From positions 930,001 through 994,000 of the forward strand of contig NZ_CP087138.1 of NCBI RefSeq assembly GCF_021650705.1: a stretch of 64,000 nucleotides of DNA, written 5' to 3'. The DNA comes from Pseudomonas sp. KNUC1026. Lineage in GTDB: Bacteria > Pseudomonadota > Gammaproteobacteria > Pseudomonadales > Pseudomonadaceae. Both the position numbers and the translations under genes were made by a program. Positions 8,797 through 18,112 of the stretch are shown here, one piece after another. The notes beneath the pieces were generated by a model. It did no database searches and was not told the origin of the DNA. It saw only the letters and a list, made by a program, of their open reading frames with translations. Every line of letters starts with the position of its first letter. Position 1 is the stretch's first letter.

Positions 8797-10962
8797 TCAG
8801 AAGTCCACCGTGCCCGAGAACTTCACCAGCCGTGGCTCGCCTTGGGTGAGGTAGCCGCCGTTGGCCGAGGCCCAGTAGTTCTTGTTGGTGAGGTTTTCCA
8901 CGTTCACGCGCAGGGTCACGTCCTTCTGCGACACCTTGAAGCGGTAGCGGGCGCCGGCGTCATAGCGGTTCCAGGCCGGCAGCTTGAGGTTGTTGGCCTG
9001 GTCGGCGTACTGGGTGCCTGTGCGCATGGCGCGGGCATTGAGGGCCACGCCCGGCAGGCCGGGGACGTCCCAGTCGACGCTGGCGTTGAGCTGGAAGGTC
9101 GGGACGCCTACGGCATCGTTGCCGTCGGCAGCACCGTTTTTGGTGTCTTTCAGCTCGGAGGTCATGCGAGTGCCGCCGGCGATCACGCGCAGGCCTTCGA
9201 TGGGTTCGCCGAACAGGCTGAGCTCGACACCTTTGTTGACCTGCATGCCGTTCTGCACGTAGATACGGCCGTCCGCGTAGCCATCGGTAGGGCGCTCGAT
9301 GCGAAACGCGCTCAGGTCTGCGCCGAAGTTGCCCATGTCCAGTTTGATACCGGCTTCTACCTGTTTGGTGCGGCCCGGCGGGAAGGTGACGCCGGCATTG
9401 TCGATGTCGGCCCCCGAGGCCGTGGCGCCTTTGGCCAGGCCCTCTATGCGGTTGGCATACAGCGATAGCGTGTCGGTGGCCTTGTAGACCGCCCCGTAGA
9501 CCGGGGTAGTGATCGATTTGTCGTAAAACGCATTGCGGCCCTGATTGGCGGAATTGCCGTTGTAATCGTAGCCCTCCACACGCAATTGCTGGCTGCGCAG
9601 GCCGTAGGTCAACAGCAGGCGGTCGTCGAACAGGCCGACGGTGTCGGCCACCGAAAACCCTCTGTTGCGCGTCTTGCCGGTGACGCCGGGGTCGCTCATG
9701 TCGCCGGCCTGTGTCGAAGTGGGCGTGGGCCTTGGCAGCACTGGAGTGCTGTAAATGTTGGTATTGCCACGGGTATAGAAGGTGTAGGCATTTTCCTGTT
9801 GCGCCCACAGCGTGGTGGCGCCCACCGCGATCTGATGGCTGACCGGCCCGGTTTGCACGCGGCCGTTGATGCCTGCTGCCAAGCTGGTGTTGTCTTCGTT
9901 GTGGCGAATATCGGAACCTGTGATGGTCGCCGCACCGCTGTTGCCCACCAGCACCGGTGTGCCGTAGAAGCCTGTTTCCCGCGTGTGCTTGGCCCCGCCG
10001 GCTACATACGCTGTCCAGTTCTCGCTCAGGTCCCACTCGCCGCGCATCATGCCGAAGGTGTCTTCGGTTTCCGTGAAGGTCCACGGCTGGCCGTAGTTGT
10101 GGTCGGCATCCGGCGCGGTCGGGATCGTCGTCGCGGTGCCCGGCCGCACACTATTGCGCAGGTGATTGACGCGCTGCTTCTGGTAGCCGAAATCAGTAGA
10201 GACGCGCATGCCGTCGCCCCGGTAATCCAGCCCGGCCACGAAGAGCTTGGTGCGCTGGTCCTGATCGTCGACCGCCGTTTCGCCCTCGCGCTGCGACAGG
10301 TTCAGCCGCGCGCCGAAGCGGTTGTCTTCCCCGAAGCGCTGGCCCAGGTCGAGGTGCTCGCCGATGCGGCCATCTGTGCTGATGTCCTGGGTGTAGCGGC
10401 GGGTGGGCGTGTCGCCGGCGCGCTTGGGCTGCAGGTTCACGCTGCCGCCCAGGCCCGTGCCGGTGGGGGAGGCACCATTGAGGAAGGCACTCGGGCCTTT
10501 GAACACCTCCACCCGCTCGATGGCATCGGTGGAGAGGATCTGCCGAGGCAACACGCCGTACAGGCCGTTGTAGGCGATGTCGTCACTGGCCAGCGGCAGG
10601 CCACGGATCACGAACACCTGCGACTGGTTGCCAAAGCCGAACGATTGGCGCACCGACGGGTCGTTGGCCAGCACATCGCCCACGTCCTCGGCCTGCTGGT
10701 CTTCGATCAGCTTGGCGGTGTAGCTGTTCATGGTGAAGGGCACGTCGTGCACGTCCTGATTGCCCAGCACCCCCATCTGCCCACCCCGGGCCACCTGGCC
10801 ACCGCCGTAGGTTTCCGGCAAGGGGTTGGCCACCGGTTTAAGCGCCGTGCCGCTGATGTCGGTGGCATCCAGCTCGATCACCGAGTCGGCGGCATTGGCC
10901 ATGAGGGAAAAGGAACAGCACAGCGCCAGCGCTGTGGGGCGGGAGGGGAATGCGAGAGCCAT
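8797..10962 (-). CDS. TonB-dependent siderophore receptor
   Basis: 721 residues. A signal peptide (MALAFPSRPTALALCCSFS ... ANAA) is followed by a plug domain (about residues 60-190, with DVPFTMNSYTAKLIEDQQA and the IERVEVFKGPSAFLNG motif) and a 22-strand barrel ending in the outer-membrane signature KFSGTVDF. The plug and length fit the FhuA/FpvA-like siderophore receptor group (TIGR01783-type), which imports ferric siderophores with TonB energy. There is no N-terminal signalling domain and no sigma/anti-sigma pair beside it, so it probably depends on Fur. The siderophore is unknown. Confidence 0.88.
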   Translation of the reverse strand: MALAFPSRPTALALCCSFSLMANAADSVIELDATDISGTALKPVANPLPETYGGGQVARGGQMGVLGNQDVHDVPFTMNSYTAKLIEDQQAEDVGDVLANDPSVRQSFGFGNQSQVFVIRGLPLASDDIAYNGLYGVLPRQILSTDAIERVEVFKGPSAFLNGASPTGTGLGGSVNLQPKRAGDTPTRRYTQDISTDGRIGEHLDLGQRFGEDNRFGARLNLSQREGETAVDDQDQRTKLFVAGLDYRGDGMRVSTDFGYQKQRVNHLRNSVRPGTATTIPTAPDADHNYGQPWTFTETEDTFGMMRGEWDLSENWTAYVAGGAKHTRETGFYGTPVLVGNSGAATITGSDIRHNEDNTSLAAGINGRVQTGPVSHQIAVGATTLWAQQENAYTFYTRGNTNIYSTPVLPRPTPTSTQAGDMSDPGVTGKTRNRGFSVADTVGLFDDRLLLTYGLRSQQLRVEGYDYNGNSANQGRNAFYDKSITTPVYGAVYKATDTLSLYANRIEGLAKGATASGADIDNAGVTFPPGRTKQVEAGIKLDMGNFGADLSAFRIERPTDGYADGRIYVQNGMQVNKGVELSLFGEPIEGLRVIAGGTRMTSELKDTKNGAADGNDAVGVPTFQLNASVDWDVPGLPGVALNARAMRTGTQYADQANNLKLPAWNRYDAGARYRFKVSQKDVTLRVNVENLTNKNYWASANGGYLTQGEPRLVKFSGTVDF

Positions 10963-11029
10963 GGGTGTACCTGATAGCTGAGGGAAGGGGGCCGTGAGGC
11001 GGCCGGTCAGGCTATCAGGTGGAAATGCA

Positions 11030-11043
11030 AATTAATATTAATT
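11030..11043. promoter_or_regulatory. A+T palindrome upstream of siderophore receptor, possible Fur site
   Basis: AATTAATATTAATT is a perfect 14-bp palindrome about 70 bp before the receptor's ATG. Its base composition and position fit a Fur box, but its match to the 19-bp Fur consensus is weak. Confidence 0.3.
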
Positions 11044-11129
11044 AGGTTTTGTTTTGAGAGCTGTCTTGCTTTTCAGCGTTTTGCGCCATTGGCGGGGCAG
11101 CCTGTTCCCGGGCCGCCCCGCCCATTGGC

Positions 11130-13670
11130 TCAAGCCGCGTGATCAGCCTGCGTGGCCGTCGCCACCCCCAGCACCTCTATCGCATCATCGGTCGCCGCTG
11201 CGCTGGCGAAGCCGAAGTTCACATAGGACAGGCTGCCCGTCTGGTCGCCCGACAACGTGACCTGGAAGAACCTGCCCTGGCCATCACCCTGAAGGTCGCG
11301 TACGTAGGTGCGGTCCAGCTCGGCGTTGTAGTCGATCTTCAAGGTGCCGTTGAAGCCATTGCCGATACCGGTGTAGCCCAGGTCACGCACCTGGAGGCTG
11401 TCGGTGCCGTTGTCGAAGTCGGTGATCAGGTCCGAATAGCTTTTGTCGGCGGTGCGGTAGCTGTCTTCCACGCTGTGGTAAACGAAGGTGTCGCGGCCAG
11501 AGCCCCCGGTCAGGCGGTCGGCGCCAAGCCCGCCGGTGATGGAATCACCGTTGGCGCCGCCCATCACCACGTCGTTGCCAGCGCCTGCGTCGATGTACTG
11601 CGTGGCGTTAGAGCCGACGATGGTGTCGCTGCGTTCAGTGCCGGTGATGTACACCGGCTGGTTGCTGTAGGGGGTGACCTCATGCTCGGTGGCCGGTGCA
11701 GTGAAGCGGATGCTGTTCGGGCTCAGGTCCAGCAGGTGGTTGCCTTTGAGCGCAACCTGGAAATGATTGCCGGCGTCGTCCTGCTCCCGTGAGCTCAGGC
11801 GGGTCACGTCGTGGCTGCTGTCGTAGCTGACCGCAAGCGTCGTTCCGCGGCCGTCGCCCAGGCCGGTGAAGCCCAGCGCGCTCACATCGATCAGGTCGCC
11901 GTCCTCGGCGTTGAAATCCACGATCAGGTCACGGCCGTTGTCCTTGCCGGCAGCATCAACCTGGCTGTCGCTCAACCGGCTGTACACGAAGGTATCGGCA
12001 CCCGCATCGCCCACCAGCCGGTCTGCCCCTTTGCCGCCTTCGAGGCGGTCACCGCTGCCACGGCCGTACAGCGCGTCGTTGCCATCGCCGCCCAGCAAGG
12101 TCTCGCGGCCTTGGGTGGTGCCATGGAGCGTGTCGTCGCTCGCCGTGCCCTGCACGATCGGCAGGAAGTTGGCATCGGTCAGGGTGCTGCGGTAATCGCC
12201 CTTGAGCATCAGCGCGAAATGCTGGCCTTGGGCATTGGCGTCGAAGTTCTCCAGGTACGTGAGGTTCTGGCCGGCGTCGTAGCGCAGCGCCACGGTGCCG
12301 TGGCGGCCATCGCCCAGCCCGGTGAGCCCGAGTGAGGTGAGGTCGAGGCTGTCATGGCGTACGTCGAAGTCGCCGATGGTGTCGGCCGATTGGCCGCTGG
12401 CACTGCGGTAGCTGTCGCCGATGGCCGTGAAGCGGAAGGTGTCGTCGCCCTTGCCGCCATTGAGCAGGTCGGCGCCGGCGCCACCGACCAAGGTGTCGTC
12501 GAGCACGCCACCGTACAGCGTGTCGTTGCCGGCACCGCCGTAGACCTCATGGTCGTAGGCACCTTCACCGCTGCTGATCCTGTCGTCGCCGGTCGAGCCA
12601 TAGCTCACCTGGGTGTGAGTGTTGTCGAAGGCTGCGCTGGCGCCACCGAGCAACTGCGTAGCGGTTTCATAGGTGCTGCTGATGAGGTTGCCACCAACGA
12701 TGTTGGCGTCGCTGCCGCCGCGTTCCTCCACGGCCTGGCCCTTGGTCGCCCCATTGGCGCCGTCGGTTTGCCCACCGAAGCGGTTGCCCTCGATACGGGT
12801 GCCGTGGCTGTCGGCCAGCACCAACTCGGCCGAGGCGGTGTGCTGCGCGTTGCCGCTGATGGAACTGGCGGTAATCTGCGTGCCCTCGGCGTTTTGCAGG
12901 CTCACACCGGCCCTGTCGTTGTCATCGGCGAGCAAATGGTCGAGTACCACGCCGGTGGCATTCTCCACGCGCACGCCGTCCCGGAAGTTGCCCGAGGCGC
13001 TGCTGGCGACCAGCGTCGGTGCGTTGCCCTGCGCATCGCCGCGCAGCACAAAACCGTTGCCGAAGTTGGACAGGCTCACGATCCCAGCAAGCTCCACAGC
13101 GCCGGTGACTTCCACGCCATTACCGCCATTGTCGCTGAAGCTGCTGTCGCTGATGCGGCTGTTCACCAGCCCTTCGGCGATCACGCCACCCCGCTGGCTG
13201 CCCAAAGAGTCGGCATTGCTCAAGGTCACCTCGCTGCCTTGCGCGCGCAGATCGAAGCCGATACCTGTGGTATTGGCGATGCTCACGTTATGCAGCGAGG
13301 CCTTTACTCCATCGCCCACCGCCCAGCCATTGACCACGCCGGTAGGAAGGCCAGCATCGATCCCGATGTTGAACGCCGACGTGTTGTCGCCGCTCAGGCG
13401 TACGATCGCGTCGATGTCGCCGGTGGTGTGATCGGTGTCCAGCCAGAAGCGCGTCTGGTAGGGGTCCTGCCCGGCCAGGGTGACGTCGGCCTTCACATCC
13501 AGCACCACGCCACCGCCCTGCTTGTTCAGCACGTAGTCGCCCGTGGGCACGTACACCGTACCGCCCCCCGCAGCCGCCGCCGCGTCGATGGCGGCCTGGA
13601 TCGCCTGGGTATCGTCGGTGGCCCAATCGCCGACCGCGCCGTAGTCCTTCACGTTGAATATCTGTGCCAT
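11130..13670 (-). CDS. AlgE-like mannuronan C5-epimerase homologue with RTX modules, altered active site
   Basis: 846 residues. Residues 1-355 form a right-handed beta-helix A module that starts like AlgE/PsmE epimerases (FNVKDYGAVGDWATDDTQAI; GGGTVYVPTGDY). Then follow three calcium-binding R modules, each with RTX nonapeptides (GGAGNDTLYGG, GGDGNDALYGR, AGAGNDVVMGG) and a tail of the DTFxY...DLITDF type. Such proteins are secreted by type I systems and convert mannuronate to guluronate in alginate. Here the catalytic DPHEQT loop of AlgE4 is replaced by D-L-R-A-Q-G (residues 140-145), so the key His is missing. No type I exporter is in the window. It may be inactive, alginate-binding, or a different enzyme. 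Confidence 0.8.
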   Translation of the reverse strand: MAQIFNVKDYGAVGDWATDDTQAIQAAIDAAAAAGGGTVYVPTGDYVLNKQGGGVVLDVKADVTLAGQDPYQTRFWLDTDHTTGDIDAIVRLSGDNTSAFNIGIDAGLPTGVVNGWAVGDGVKASLHNVSIANTTGIGFDLRAQGSEVTLSNADSLGSQRGGVIAEGLVNSRISDSSFSDNGGNGVEVTGAVELAGIVSLSNFGNGFVLRGDAQGNAPTLVASSASGNFRDGVRVENATGVVLDHLLADDNDRAGVSLQNAEGTQITASSISGNAQHTASAELVLADSHGTRIEGNRFGGQTDGANGATKGQAVEERGGSDANIVGGNLISSTYETATQLLGGASAAFDNTHTQVSYGSTGDDRISSGEGAYDHEVYGGAGNDTLYGGVLDDTLVGGAGADLLNGGKGDDTFRFTAIGDSYRSASGQSADTIGDFDVRHDSLDLTSLGLTGLGDGRHGTVALRYDAGQNLTYLENFDANAQGQHFALMLKGDYRSTLTDANFLPIVQGTASDDTLHGTTQGRETLLGGDGNDALYGRGSGDRLEGGKGADRLVGDAGADTFVYSRLSDSQVDAAGKDNGRDLIVDFNAEDGDLIDVSALGFTGLGDGRGTTLAVSYDSSHDVTRLSSREQDDAGNHFQVALKGNHLLDLSPNSIRFTAPATEHEVTPYSNQPVYITGTERSDTIVGSNATQYIDAGAGNDVVMGGANGDSITGGLGADRLTGGSGRDTFVYHSVEDSYRTADKSYSDLITDFDNGTDSLQVRDLGYTGIGNGFNGTLKIDYNAELDRTYVRDLQGDGQGRFFQVTLSGDQTGSLSYVNFGFASAAATDDAIEVLGVATATQADHAA

Positions 13671-13841
13671 GGGTTGCTTCCAATGGATGGGAACGGAGGG
13701 TGCCTGCCAGCACGGGCCGAGGCCGGTGCTGGCATGGCGACAGTTCCCCTCTAGGGGCGACGACAGCGGGAAGGTCGCTGGGATATGGAGTGCGGGAGGG
13801 CGGAAAGTTCCGGGTGGGGTAGGGGGTATACGGCGGGCGGT
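13671..13841. other. Gap upstream of the AlgE-like gene
   Basis: The start region of the AlgE-like gene; AAGCAACCC precedes its ATG. A C/G-rich stretch downstream of the 13842 stop holds no convincing hairpin or gene. Confidence 0.3.
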
Positions 13842-14549
13842 TCAGTCTTCCTTCACGTTGAGCGTTTGAGTGTCGCCCTGACTTTTGAGAAAGCCCGCTT
13901 TGGGGAGCCGGAAGGAGTTGAAGCTGACGTGGGTGTCGCTGACGTTCAGGCGTTTGATCAGGTAGAACATGTCGTCGGATTCGGTGATGACGCAGCCTGT
14001 GCGGGTTTCGCCTTGGTAAAACAGCGTTTCCTCTGTGCAGTGCTTGATCACGCTGATAGCGGCGCGGCGGCCGGATTCTGACGGGTCTCGCAGGACGGCC
14101 TTCCAGACAGCGAACACTAACAGAGCAACGCAGACGAGAATCCCGGCCCACCTGAGGTCGAAATCGAGTTCTTTTACTCGCGCCCTGACGCGTGCCCGAA
14201 TGCCTGTCACTTCAGAGGCTGAGTGCACTCTGCCAGGCTTCTCTAAAAGTCCCAGTAGCACCGTGATGCCTCCCAACAGGGCGGCTATCAGGAAAAACAA
14301 CATAAAGGCGGTCCCCAAGCCGGCACCGCCGTAGGAGAGCAGCACCTGGGTGCTGAGGTTCAAGCGAGCGAGAGGGATATCGAGTGTGTTGTAGAACTTC
14401 TCAAGGTGGGCATAGCCATTGATTGTCAGCAGCCCGCCCGTGACGGCGATCGCCAGGGTGACATCGATGGCGAGCAGGCGGAAAAGTGCAGGCAACTTCC
14501 GGTGCCGCTGGGCGCTTTCGCGGGCGGCGCGTATGTGGTGTTCGGACAT
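13842..14549 (-). CDS. Predicted inner-membrane protein, three helices
   Basis: 235 residues of unknown function. Hydrophobic segments lie near residues 25-45 (LLAIDVTLAIAVTGGLLTI), 75-105 (GTAFMLFFLIAALLGGITVL) and 145-165 (WAGILVCVALLVFAVW). A hydrophilic C-terminal domain (ITESDDMFYLIKRLNVSDTH) follows. The ATG at 14549 lies 2 nt after the lipoprotein stop, so the two genes are very probably cotranscribed and may work together in the envelope. Confidence 0.6.
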   Translation of the reverse strand: MSEHHIRAARESAQRHRKLPALFRLLAIDVTLAIAVTGGLLTINGYAHLEKFYNTLDIPLARLNLSTQVLLSYGGAGLGTAFMLFFLIAALLGGITVLLGLLEKPGRVHSASEVTGIRARVRARVKELDFDLRWAGILVCVALLVFAVWKAVLRDPSESGRRAAISVIKHCTEETLFYQGETRTGCVITESDDMFYLIKRLNVSDTHVSFNSFRLPKAGFLKSQGDTQTLNVKED

Positions 14550-14551
14550 AT

Positions 14552-15160
14552 TCAGGGCTTGTCCCAACATTTGGGAATGACTGCACAGGCGTTGTACTGC
14601 CGATCCATCGAAGCCATGCGCTCGAGATGCGCACCGGTGATGTCTCTGAACGATTGATTGGCAGTAAGCATGTAACGAAGGGTGCGCAGCTTCATACGCT
14701 CCAACCACTGGCTGCGCGCAGGCTCCGGAAGCTTGTCGCTGTTGGTGGCCAGGGCCTGGAGCGTGGTGTCGTCAGCACGGCTCAGCTCATCCCGAAAGCT
14801 TGCCAGGTATTGGGCGCGGGGCGCGTCGGCCTGATGGTTCAGCTCGTATTGCATCGTTTCCAGGTTCTTCCGGTACAGCGCCCAATAGGCTGGCGGCAGT
14901 TTGGAACCGTACTTGCCCTGCATTTCCGCGATCCGCGGGCCTATCGTGCTGCCGTCCAGGGCAGGCTTGCTATCAGGCTTGGCCACCGGATCGCGGCCGA
15001 CCGCTTGCTCGATCCAGGCCTCACGCGCAGGCGTCGAAGCCAGTACAGGCCCCAATGGCTCCAGCTTGACCGGTTCGGATGGGGCACTTGCCGGCCCGGC
15101 GCAACCAGTGGCCAGCAGGGCGCAGAACAGAATCGAAAGAATGCGGGTAGGCAGGAGCAT
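14552..15160 (-). CDS. Predicted lipoprotein
   Basis: 202 residues. The N-terminus is a lipoprotein signal peptide with lipobox LATGC (Cys20), followed by a short Pro/Ser linker and a helical domain without recognised motifs (EMQGKYGSKLPPAYWALYRKN). The residue after Cys20 is Ala, which suggests outer-membrane sorting. It is the first gene of a two-gene unit with the downstream membrane protein. No function can be assigned. Confidence 0.65.
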   Translation of the reverse strand: MLLPTRILSILFCALLATGCAGPASAPSEPVKLEPLGPVLASTPAREAWIEQAVGRDPVAKPDSKPALDGSTIGPRIAEMQGKYGSKLPPAYWALYRKNLETMQYELNHQADAPRAQYLASFRDELSRADDTTLQALATNSDKLPEPARSQWLERMKLRTLRYMLTANQSFRDITGAHLERMASMDRQYNACAVIPKCWDKP

Positions 15161-15271
15161 GTGTCGTCCATGAGCTAGGGTAAATGAAGGCGCAATGATA
15201 TCACCGAGCTTGGCACACACCAATCACTCGCCCCGTTTGCAACGATGCCAAACAACGCCCCATTTCCAACC

Positions 15272-15300
15272 GTAGGAGAGCGGCTACGCCGCGCGACGCG
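15272..15300. repeat. REP palindrome
   Basis: GTAGGAGAGCGGCTACGCCG followed by CGCGACGCG is a single REP of the same subtype as the one at 40282-40310 (GTAGGAGCGCGGCTGTGCCG). Confidence 0.75.
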
Positions 15301-15380
15301 ACCCTCTCAACCTCATCACCCAACCTGCCACCCTCTATCAGCCCTATCGCCAAAAACAGCATGTTCGCGCACTTCAATTT

Positions 15381-16196
15381 GTGGGAGGCCGGCTGCGCCG
15401 GGCGACGAGGCCACCAAAGCCAACCACTTTTTCGACTTAGCGGCACCATCCCCAAGCCCCCAGCATTTCCACCAGGGTCAGTGTCTCTGTCATCTCAAGG
15501 TCAAGGATCGGCGCTGTCGAGGGTTCAATCCCGAGCAGCCGCCTGCATCTTCAACGCCGCCTCCAACTTGGCCCGCGCCATCTCAATAAGATGCACATGC
15601 ACAGCCTCGAAGGCTTTGTCTCGCGACTCAACCCGTGGGAGGCCGGCTGTGCCGGGCGACGCGGTCACGAAAACCAACCACTTTTTTGCCCTGGCGGCGC
15701 CATCCCCAAGCCCCCCAGCATGTCCACCAGGGTCCGTGCCGGTGTCATCTCAAGCTCAAGGATCGGCGCTGTCGAGGGTTCAATTCCGAGCAGCCGCCTG
15801 TATCTTCAACGCCGCCTCCAACTTGGCCCGCGCCATCTCAATAAGATGCACATGCACAGCCTCGAAGGCTTTGTCTCGTGACTCAACCTGTGGGAGGCCG
15901 GCTGCGCCGGGCGACGCGGTCACGAAAGCCAACCACTTTCTGACCTGGCGGCACCATCCCCCTGCATTTGCAACGCTGCCTCCAACTTGGCCCGCGCCAT
16001 CTTAATAAGATGCACATGCACAGCCTCGAAGGCTTTGTCTCGTGACTCAACCTGTGGGAGGCCGGCTGCGCCGGGCGACGCGGTCACGAAAGCCAACCAC
16101 TTTCTGACCTGGCGGCACCATCCCCAAGCCCCCAGCATTTCTACCAGAGTCAGTGCCGGTGTCATCTCAAGCTCAAGGATCAGCGCTGTCGAGGGT
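15381..16196. repeat. Tandem array of REP plus truncated gene 3' ends
   Basis: Four units start with a REP (GTGGGAGGCCGGCTGCGCCG or close) at 15381, 15635, 15890 and 16054. Unit lengths are 254, 255 and 164 bp; the last runs into the intact small gene at 16197. After the REP each full unit has about 130 bp of conserved non-coding sequence, then, on the minus strand, some 33 codons ending in their own stop (SRDKAFEAVHVHLI ... ALKMQAAARD). These codons resemble the C-terminus of the intact gene (RRDHAFAVVHLIDMARTKL). The third unit lacks about 90 bp of the spacer. The array looks like repeated duplication of one gene's tail together with its downstream REP. Confidence 0.8.
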
Positions 16197-16406
16197 TCAA
16201 TTCCGAGCAGGCGCCTGCATTTGCAACGCCATATCCAACTTGGTACGGGCCATGTCAATCAGATGCACCACCGCGAAGGCATGATCGCGCCGGCTGCCTT
16301 GCTGATCGTCAGCGCTTTCATACGCCGTGGCGCGGGCGCAGCGCAGGAGTTCATCGGCGTCGGTGAGGAGTTGTTCGAGGGTGAGCGGTGGTGCGTTCAA
16401 GGTCAT
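16197..16406 (-). CDS. Small helical protein resembling the Pseudomonas DUF3077/DUF6124 type
   Basis: 69 residues. The LTDADELLRCARATAYESAD segment followed by a helical VVHLIDMARTKLDMAL resembles short Pseudomonas proteins of the DUF3077/DUF6124 kind, whose role is unknown. The family match is by eye and moderate. It lies immediately upstream, in its own direction, of tandem copies of its 3' end. Confidence 0.5.
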   Translation of the reverse strand: MTLNAPPLTLEQLLTDADELLRCARATAYESADDQQGSRRDHAFAVVHLIDMARTKLDMALQMQAPARN

Positions 16407-16716
16407 GGCGCGGCTCCCAGAGTTGTGGAGTTGCCAGAGGCCTTCCTACGGGCTTTGGGTGGCAACTGTACGCGGGGTAGGAATACCGGAACTCTAGGCA
16501 ACCGGCCACGCGTGAGCGTGCCCGCGCACAGCTGCCATAACGCACTGCGGCAAGCGGAGACCGCTGGCAGTGACGGATGGTTGGCACGTGCGCGCCTAGT
16601 TTTGTTCCGGGTTCCTACGCCCAGGCCACTGGATTGACAGTGGCGGCGGTAAGGGTAGCGGGGGTTGGGGGAGGGGGCAATCGTTCTCTGTGGTTCAACC
16701 AGAACGTGGGGGGCGT
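16407..16716. other. Non-coding gap
   Basis: No gene, hairpin or repeat stands out. It lies upstream of the 69-residue gene and downstream of the stop of the IS-interrupted gene. Confidence 0.4.
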
Positions 16717-17018
16717 TCAGTCGCTGCTGCTGCCCATGAAGACCCATCTTTGGTCGGGGGTGTGGATGTCGAAGGCGAAGTCCCAGAAGACAGGGTAGGC
16801 CGGGTGGCCTTTGTCGAGCCAGAAAGACGTGATGGAGGTGGCGTGAGCAAGATTGACGCGTTCGAGCAGGATTTCTATAAGGGCAAGGATCTCTGAGCGC
16901 TTCGTTGGTAGGTCGATAGGGCCGGATCCGCTGTCACCTGGGTGAAGCAGAGCGTCTGTGATCTCGATTCGGGCTTCGTCGAGGGTTACGGGAAAGCTGT
17001 TCCCAATGACAACGCTAG

Positions 17019-17960
17019 GCTCTGTACGTAATTGGCAGAAACTCAGCCAAACCCACACCGCAGAGCAGTTGCCGTAGAGTCTCCCGCCATCCAGGGAAAG
17101 GAATCCTCTAATGGCCAGTCGGTACGATATTTCGGATGAAGCTTGGGATTTGGTAGCGGATCTTTTCACAGGTCCGCAGCGCAAAGGTCGCCCCCGTCGT
17201 GATGATCGGCAGATGCTCAATGGCATCCTGTGGGTACTCTGTTCGGGAGCACCATGGCGCGACATGCCGGAGGATTTCGGGCCCTGGTCAAGCGTCTATC
17301 AGCGCTTTCGCGATTGGCGAAACCAACGTGTCTTCAGCCAGATGCTCAAACGGCTGCAACTGAAGCTCAACGAAAAAGGCCGGATCGATCTGAAGACCTG
17401 GATGATCGATTCAACCGCCATACGTGCCTCCCGCTCGGCCTCCGGCGCGGGTAAAAAAGGGGGCCTGACGAACCCGCCGATCATGCTCTAGGCCGCAGCC
17501 GCGGAGGCTTCACCACCAAGATTCATATGCTGTGCGACGCTAACGGCATTCCTCTTCGCTTTCTGCTCTCCGGTGGCAACGCAAGCGACATCAACTACGC
17601 CCAACCCCTCCTGGACGGCGCCCATCTTCCGACTGTACGTGGCCGGCCACGCAAGCGCTGCAGATGGCTACTAGCAGACAAAGGTTATGACGCCGAGGCG
17701 CTGCGCCAATACTGCGACCGCTATCGAATGCAGCCCGTCATTCCCCTTCGGATGATGAAGCGCAAGCCGAAACCGGGCTTGCCTCGCCTGTTCGACAAGC
17801 CCAAATACGCGCAGCGGAACATCATTGAGCGGATGTTCGGCTGGCTCAAAGACAACCGCAGAATTGGTACGCGCTATGACAAGCTGGCAGAGAGCTTTGC
17901 CGCTATGGTTTCGCTGGCGTGCTCGTTGCGGTGTTTAAAACAGTTGGTTTCGTACAGAGC
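17019..17960 (+). mobile_element. IS5-family (IS427-like) insertion sequence
   Basis: About 942 bp bounded by GCTCTGTACG at the left and CGTACAGAGC at the right, a perfect terminal inverted repeat of 10 bp. CTAG occurs on both sides (17015-17018 and 17961-17964) as the target duplication. The transposase is in two overlapping frames. A relic of the same element lies at 27444-27572. Confidence 0.9.
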
Positions 17961-17964
17961 CTAG
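17111..17964 (+). CDS. IS5-family transposase, two frames joined by -1 frameshifting
   Basis: OrfA (17111-17491, 126 residues) begins MASRYDISDEAWDLVADLF and carries the first DDE aspartate in WMIDSTAIR. OrfB continues in the -1 frame as DEPADHALGRSRGGFTTKIH, then GNASDINYAQPLL, LLADKGYDAEAL (second Asp) and RNIIERMFGWLKD (Glu). The frames meet at the run AAAAAAGGGGG around 17463-17473, a classic A6G slip site. The fused product would be about 284 residues. The OrfB stop codon (TAG, 17962-17964) lies in the target duplication. Confidence 0.88.
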
Positions 17965-18112
17965 TGGTAAAGAGCTCGGACAGCTGGACGTCAAGCGAGC
18001 GGTTCAGGTCGAGAGGGCCGTAGATGTTGATCCAGACGTCGTAGTTGAAGCCGTATAGAAGGTGTTCGAGTTGGAGGATTTCGGGTAGGCGGTTGTCGTG
18101 GGTGATGCGCAT

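Larger units (their letters stand above)
16717..18112 (-). pseudogene. Small unknown gene interrupted by an IS5-family element
   Basis: The N-terminal part (MRITHDNRLPEILQLEHLLY ... LSELFTT) runs from 18112 to the IS edge at 17965. The C-terminal part (SVVIGNSFPVTLDEARIEI ... HTPDQRWVFMGSSSD) runs from 17014 to 16717. Removing the element and one copy of the CTAG duplication joins the two halves in frame as a 149-residue protein. The family is not recognised; its size, acidity and location near defence genes would suit an immunity-type protein. The insertion is recent enough that no other lesion is visible. Confidence 0.8.

Noticed and set aside
11030..11043. Strong Fur box before the siderophore receptor
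   Set aside because: Only the A+T palindrome is clear; the match to the 19-bp consensus is too weak for a confident call, so it is listed at low confidence only.
15510..15545. GGGTTCAATCCCGAGC, resembling a tRNA T-arm
   Set aside because: Recurs in each array unit and lies at the stop of the truncated coding tail; no anticodon or acceptor stems around it.
15381..16250. CRISPR-like array from the regular repeats at 15.4-16.2 kb
   Set aside because: The spacers are as conserved as the repeats, the units are about 255 bp, and they contain REP and coding-tail sequence.
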